NCBI GenBank assembly: GCA_018350325.1
Contig: JAEVLN010000006.1
Coordinates: 3,524,056-3,588,055, forward strand
Source: Globodera rostochiensis
Lineage: Eukaryota > Nematoda > Chromadorea > Rhabditida > Heteroderidae
DNA length: 64,000 bases
Direction of reading: 5' to 3'
Below, piece by piece: positions 59,254-64,000 of the stretch. A program made the position numbers and the translations under genes. The notes under the pieces were generated by a model that saw only the letters and a list, made by a program, of their open reading frames with translations, had not been told where the DNA came from and ran no database searches. The first letter of the stretch is position 1. Every line of letters starts with the position of its first letter.

Positions 59254-60475
59254 TTAAATGGGCGGACGATTGGCCAAGTATCTGATTCGGAAAGCCATGT
59301 AGCAAGCACAACGATGGTAAATGAATGACCCGATTGCGGCAAATAGAAGCAGCAATGCCATGACAAAAAGTGCCACAAATTTTGGCGCTGGGTCTCCGTA
59401 GAACACATAATTGAACGGGTACATCATAATAACGAGTGCAATGGCACCGACCGCCGTAAAAAAGGCGCAAACCAAAGGAGTGCACGGCGTGTAAGTGTGT
59501 ATCGACGGTGCTTCACCACCAACTTGCTCAATGTCGAAAGTGGTGGGACGTTCCATACGCTTACGGCGTCGTCTTCGTTGAATTAAAAACTTTGCATTGT
59601 CAACATTTTGGCGTTGAGTACAGAAAGAATCATCCTTTTCGGCTAAAAAAGTAAAGATTAAATACAATTAATTAATTAAGTGTATTTCAAAGCTTTCTGC
59701 TTTTTTTCAAAATGTTCTGTTATTTTTTCGTCAAAAAATAAAAAAAAATTCAATAAAAATTGACAACGAAAAAAATTTATTTTAGAATGAATTTTTTAAC
59801 TTTAAAAAGTTCAACAATCTTTTACCTGTTCCTGTAAGTGCATCAAAAAATGTTTTGAGTTCAAGATCAAAGTTTTTCACGAGTTTTTCAATTTTTAATT
59901 TGCTCAAAAAACCGTAGAATACATTTTTAACGTCTTTTTGAATAGTTTGGCCATTTATTTGAACAAATTTTTGCATTGCTATTTTTGTTTTTTGGTCATT
60001 GCCAAAATATTCCAAAACATTTATTGTCAAATTTTCAACCTTTTTTGCTGCTTTTTCCATGCCTTTTCCGTTGTTAAATTCTTGGCACAAATTGTTTCGA
60101 ATTGTTTTAAAATTTTCGAAAAATTTACCATCCAAAATATCATTTTGTCCATCTTTTTCAATCTTTTCGTCAAAATTTTCGCTGCACATAACGCCTGAGT
60201 ATTTATAAAGCCAATTTGTGATAGAAATCCCTTCAATGCCATTGGCCACTAAATTGTTTTCAAAAATGGCATTTGGTGCCGACTCCAACATTTCGTGTGC
60301 CGTCTTGAAAAATTCTGAAAAAACAAATAGTTTTTCATAATTGCGTGAAGTTTTGCTTGATTCAAAATTTACCTATTTGGGATTGTGATTTTGGCGACGT
60401 TGGTTGACAAAAATTACAAAATAAAATAAACAACACGAATTTAAATAGGTTTTGATTAGAATTAAATGAAATCAT
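59254..60475 (-). CDS. Predicted secreted/membrane protein: signal peptide, lumenal domain, two C-terminal TM spans
   Basis: Three minus exons with matching phases: 60373-60475, 59826-60314, 59254-59642 (326 residues). Exon 1 encodes MISFNSNQNLFKFVLFILFC, a signal-peptide-like start. Exon 2 is a Lys/Asn/Phe-rich helical domain with few Cys (YKYSGVMCSENFDEK). Exon 3 adds FLIQRRRRRKRMERPTTFDIEQ and two membrane spans (VCAFFTAVGAIALVIMMYPF and FVALFVMALLLLFAAIGSF), ending NRPPI. The last exon alone looks like a small two-span protein and could be a separate gene; reading exon 2 straight through gives a stop at 59782 and a secreted-only product. No family recognised with confidence. Confidence 0.5.
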
Positions 60476-61165
60476 CGCTTAATTTAAAAATGAATTCGCT
60501 TTTTATTTTTATTGCTTATTCAATTGATTTAAATATTTAATGAGATGAAGTGCCAACATCATCCGTCAGCCATAGTCGTAAAAAGGAAACTTTCTTGAAT
60601 AATTGATTTAATAACTAATAAAATTTATTTGTTCAAATCGATTTATTCATGTGTATGGCACGCCATGTATACACGCACGCATTATTGGGATTACGCCAAA
60701 TGCAAATTATTTTAATTTAAATTAATGTTTATTAAAGCTGAAATTTATATGTTTTTAGCATATTTTACCGGGGCTAACTAAATTCTTAACTGGCTGCGAT
60801 CATGCGATTTTTTATATGCTAATTTAGCAAATTTTGTTTTAATTTAAAAATGGATTTTTTTACGTGCTCCTTCGCCTCCTTATTTAATTGAAAATAGCGC
60901 AAAAAAAATTACATTTAACTCAAAATTTGATCGATATATTCGCAATCTTTTTGAAGCTTCTTTAGCGGCTACGCGTGTCCAGTCTAGAATGGCCCGATGC
61001 AGAATTCGTTGTAATACCTATTTAATAAAAAAAGATGATCACTTCCATTGTCTTCTCTAATGTTAAAATATGTATTGTTTTTTTACAAAATTGAGTCCAT
61101 GGCAAATCTGAGACTTCTTAGCATCTGCCGATCAGATCATTGAAAAAACCCGAATCAAAAAAACA
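60476..61165. other. Intergenic AT-rich sequence
   Basis: Between two minus-strand genes. It should hold the promoter of the gene ending at 60475 and the 3' UTR of the gene whose stop is at 61166. Nothing else supported. Confidence 0.5.
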
Positions 61166-64000
61166 CTAATCAACACCATTTGCGCCGGCTGCTGCAGCCT
61201 GCGCAGCCACAAGTTGAGCTTGTGCCGCCAGCTGTGCCGCATAATTTTGCGCACTAGTAACCGTCGTCGGTGCCACAGAAGAAGAGCATTGCTGTTGGAG
61301 CACTAAATATACAAAAAATAGTGTTAATTTTGATAAATAAATTGTTTCGCTAGTGTCTCAATAAAAGGATTTTACATTTCAATTTAAAAAAGTTTTACAA
61401 AAATAACAACATCCATCACACTCACCACTATAAATACCGGGCATTCCATAACCGGCAGCCAATGAGGCGGCCACACTCTGCGGATTGTTGGCAGCTGCTG
61501 CGGCCAGCAACAGCTGGTGGTAGTCCAGATACGGGTTGGCACCGCCGCCAGTTGCTGCGCTCACCGCTGCTGCTGCAGCTGCTGCATTCGGTTGTTGCTG
61601 ATGATGGTGCTGTTGAAACAGTGCGGCTGCAGCAGCCGGATTTGCAGCCGCAATCGCAGCTGAACAAATTACAAAATTTTTAGCGATTTTTTTTTGTAAT
61701 TTAAAAATGTTTGTTTAAAAAAAAATTATACTCAACACTAGGGTATACTGAAATGTTCTGTTTTAATCAGCGTTTAAAAAGGTTATGATCAAGAAAACCA
61801 CGAAAAAGCCCGATTTTTTAGCAATTTTACATTATAATTTTTTGAACTTTTTCAAACCACTTTGGCTTTGCTGTAATGCTTTTTCTACTCATTAAGAGCT
61901 TTCCAATGGTATAGGTTTAACTGATTTAGTGTGGCGTTAATAAAATGTCTAAAACTAATTCATAAAATATATGTATGTGGCGGAATTTAAGAGAAACGAC
62001 CTAGCCCGGTTTTTACCAATCAAATTTTTTTTGTCCCTTAGTCGCGGTTTTCCAGTCCCGGTCACGGGTTTTTCACAAAATCCCGGTCCCGTACAACCCT
62101 ACTTAATACCCTTGCTGTGTCCTTTAGTCACGGTTTTCCAGTCCCGGTCACGAGGTTTTCACAAAATCCCGGTCCCGCACAACCCTAACCCTTGCTGTGT
62201 CCTTTAGTCACGGTTTTCCAGTCCCGGTCACGGAGTTTTCACAAAATCCCGGTCCCGTACAACCCTACTTAATACCCTTGCTGTGTCCTTTAGTCACGGT
62301 TTTCCAGTCCCGGTCACGAGGTTTTCACAAAATCCCGGTCCCGCACAACCCTACTTAATACCCTTGCTGTGTCCTTTAGTCACGGTTTTCCAGTCCCGGT
62401 CACGGAGTTTTCACAAAATCCCGGTCCCGTACAACCCTACTTAATACCCTTGCTGTGTCCTTTAGTCTCGGTTTTCCAGTCCCGGTCACGGGTTTTTCAC
62501 AAAATCCCGGTCCCGTAAACCCTACTTAATACCCTTGCTGTGTCTTTAGTCTCGGTTTTCCAGTCCCGGTCACGAGTTTTTCACAAAATCCCGGTCCCGC
62601 ACAACCCTACTTAGCACACCTTGCTGTGCCGCCACTGCAGCAAGCGTGTTCGGCTGAGCCTGTGACGCGACAGCAGCGAACTGCACTGCAGCCAATGGGT
62701 TCACTGTGGCTGCCGCTGCCAACTGTTGCCCAATCGTGTTGCCCTGCAGGTACAGCTGATGATTAAGCCTAAAAATTTTAATTTTTTTGTAAAATTTTAA
62801 AATTGAGAAATTTTGTGCCACCAAAGCGCTTCAGCCCCCAAAAAAATGTACGAGGGGCACACCCATCCAAAATTTCTACTCTGTTAGTTCTTCAATTTTT
62901 TCTAATCAAACTCCTATGAAGGTCAAATCACTTCACTTCTGATCAGTCTCGTTTGGTCTTGACAAGAAGAATTAGGATCAGGATCCAAATATTTAATCCA
63001 AAGTGATCTGGCTAATTTTAAAATCGAAAATTTGATTTTGACATTTTGGGACAAAAAGTCATCATTTTCTATTTTTTAAATTTCATGGCAAAGTAAAATT
63101 GACACTATATGGTAATCTTCACAAAAATATCCAGACCAAATGCATTATGTAAACACTATTATCACCATCACAACCACCGGTTTTAACGAAAAATGCCATG
63201 TCAAGCTTGATGATTTATAATTATAATTTTAATTGTTTCCGTGCCCCGTAAATAATTTAGGTTTATTAAGTGAGTGGCACACGGCAAATACTCGCATCAT
63301 ATTTTTGTTTCTCGTAAAACACTTATCAAAATATTCAGGCCAATCATCCAAAATATCAGAGGTAGGCTGGCATTCAGGGTAATAATTTTTTGTTAAAAAT
63401 TTATTTAAAAATCCTCAAAACAAAAGCATGCCGGCTTATTGATCAGGGCTTGATCGAAACCATTGAATATTTAGCTGAATATGAAAACAATATACTAGTC
63501 CATATACTGTTCAAAATTTTTTTATAAAAACCATGAAAAAAACCCATGCTTCTAAAAAACAAAAAATTTTAGGTTCCCTCTTGCCAGCGACCCCAATCCA
63601 CCCAACATCCATTTCATGCATTCACATCACTTTAAACTAGAGATGAGCGCGATCGAAATTGAGACTGAAATGTCCCTTTATAGGACTGAAAATCTATTTA
63701 CATGATGTCGTTTTTTTTAATTTACAAATTTTTATTTTTGTCCGTTAGTCCCGGGTTTTGTCAAAGACTTGAACTAATCCCATTTTTCCTTAAAATCTCG
63801 ATCCCGCTCAACTCTACTTTAAACTACCTTCATAGCAATTTTGCTTGGATAGCCCATCAAACTCTGAAAAGATTTATGAAAAATATTTTCTAACAAAATT
63901 ATGAAAATAATTTTCACTCCAACACAAATCAAACATACCCAATACGTCCGCCAAGTTGTTGTTGTTGTTGTTGCTGCTGCTGCTGTTGTTGGAGTTGGAT
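61166..64000 (-). CDS. Ala/Gln-rich protein, C-terminal exons (partial, continues past window)
   Basis: Four minus exons join in phase: 63939->64000 (partial), 62620-62768, 61426-61659, 61166-61302. The visible part starts with poly-Gln then LGGRIG, followed by LNHQLYLQGNTIGQQLAAAA, LAAVQFAAVASQAQPNTLAA, AAIAAANPAAAAALFQQHHH, GGGANPYLDYHQLLLAAAAA and a final TSAQNYAAQLAAQAQLVAA. Such Ala/Gln-rich low-complexity tails with NPYLDY-type patches occur in metazoan RNA-binding splicing regulators, but no RRM, KH or zinc-finger domain lies inside the window, so the family is unassigned. The intron between 61660 and 62619 is largely a minisatellite that abuts the 62620 exon border. Confidence 0.6.
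62020..62615. repeat. 86-bp minisatellite, about 7 copies, inside an intron
   Basis: GTCCCGGTCACG recurs at 62055, 62141, 62221, 62307, 62393, 62479 and 62563 (steps of 86, 80, 86, 86, 86, 84). Each unit has TTTTCCAGTCCCGGTCACG, then CACAAAATCCCGGTCCCG, ACAACCCTACTTAATACC and CTTGCTGTGTCC. The last part resembles the adjacent exon edge (CCTTGCTGTGCC). Confidence 0.93.
62769..63938. other. Intron of the Ala/Gln-rich gene
   Basis: About 1.2 kb between exons 63939->64000 and 62620-62768. AT-rich. A short piece near 63740-63820 (AGTCCCGGGTTTTGTCAAAG, then GATCCCGCTCAACTCTAC) resembles one decayed unit of the neighbouring minisatellite. No nested gene seen. Confidence 0.55.

Overview
This window is eukaryotic. 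It is AT-rich (apart from the GC-rich retroelement), has many short introns with TTTTCAG/TTTAAG-type acceptors, and is dense in repeats. Two things point to a plant-parasitic cyst nematode (Globodera/Heterodera lineage). The first is a signal-peptide gene whose C-terminus is a tandem array of plant CLAVATA3/ESR (CLE)-type peptides (core VPGGPDPKHH). The second is a set of nematode-like house genes: a DYRK1/minibrain kinase and a small profilin. Species assignment is inference; no rRNA or mitochondrial marker is present.

Layout. 0.36-5.9 kb: DYRK1-type kinase, minus strand, twelve phase-consistent exons plus tentative 5' exons. 6-17.8 kb: no gene I can support; microsatellites, poly-C/G tracts and a 693-bp hAT-type element with a perfect 8-bp target duplication. 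17.9-19.1 kb: orphan predicted secreted protein (minus). 21.9-22.9 kb: profilin in eight exons (plus). 23.4-25.15 kb: a five-exon minus gene joining a signal peptide and an SPRA-repeat linker to a GNAT acetyltransferase fold. 26.0-56 kb: a rearranged CLE effector region, described below. 56.4-60.5 kb: two predicted membrane or secreted proteins (minus). 61.2 kb to the end: the C-terminal exons of an Ala/Gln-rich protein (minus) that continues past the window, with an 86-bp minisatellite abutting one exon.

CLE region. Three loci share sequence. Copy A (53.9-55.8 kb, plus) looks intact: signal peptide, two introns, a proline-rich 20-residue triplication, then 20 CLE units of 63 bp. Copy B (38.0-39.5 kb, plus) has 13 CLE units and a 2-nt deletion that breaks the simple gene model. 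Copy C is a minus-strand wreck. Its 5' flank lies at 36.6-36.8 kb and its degenerate CLE units at 27.2-27.9 kb; everything between is an almost perfectly homogeneous 139-bp satellite (62.7 copies, 8.7 kb). A further degraded CLE exon lies at 26.0-26.3 kb. Between copies B and A sits an 11.9-kb BEL/Pao LTR retrotransposon with apparently identical 505-bp LTRs, a 5-bp target duplication and uninterrupted frames, so it inserted recently.

The least expected content is in that retrotransposon. Downstream of protease, RT, RNase H, integrase and a two-part Cys-rich envelope-like region, the same 3237-codon frame contains two successive regions that read like Argonaute PAZ domains, each ending in a YPLEV-[IE/ID]-[IL]-C block. 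Each is followed by a hydrophobic segment. A final module holds an acidic Ser tract, a CCHC knuckle, a coiled coil and a basic tail. A retroelement carrying small-RNA 3'-end-binding folds would suggest a counter-silencing function. That is inference from motif order and needs a profile search.
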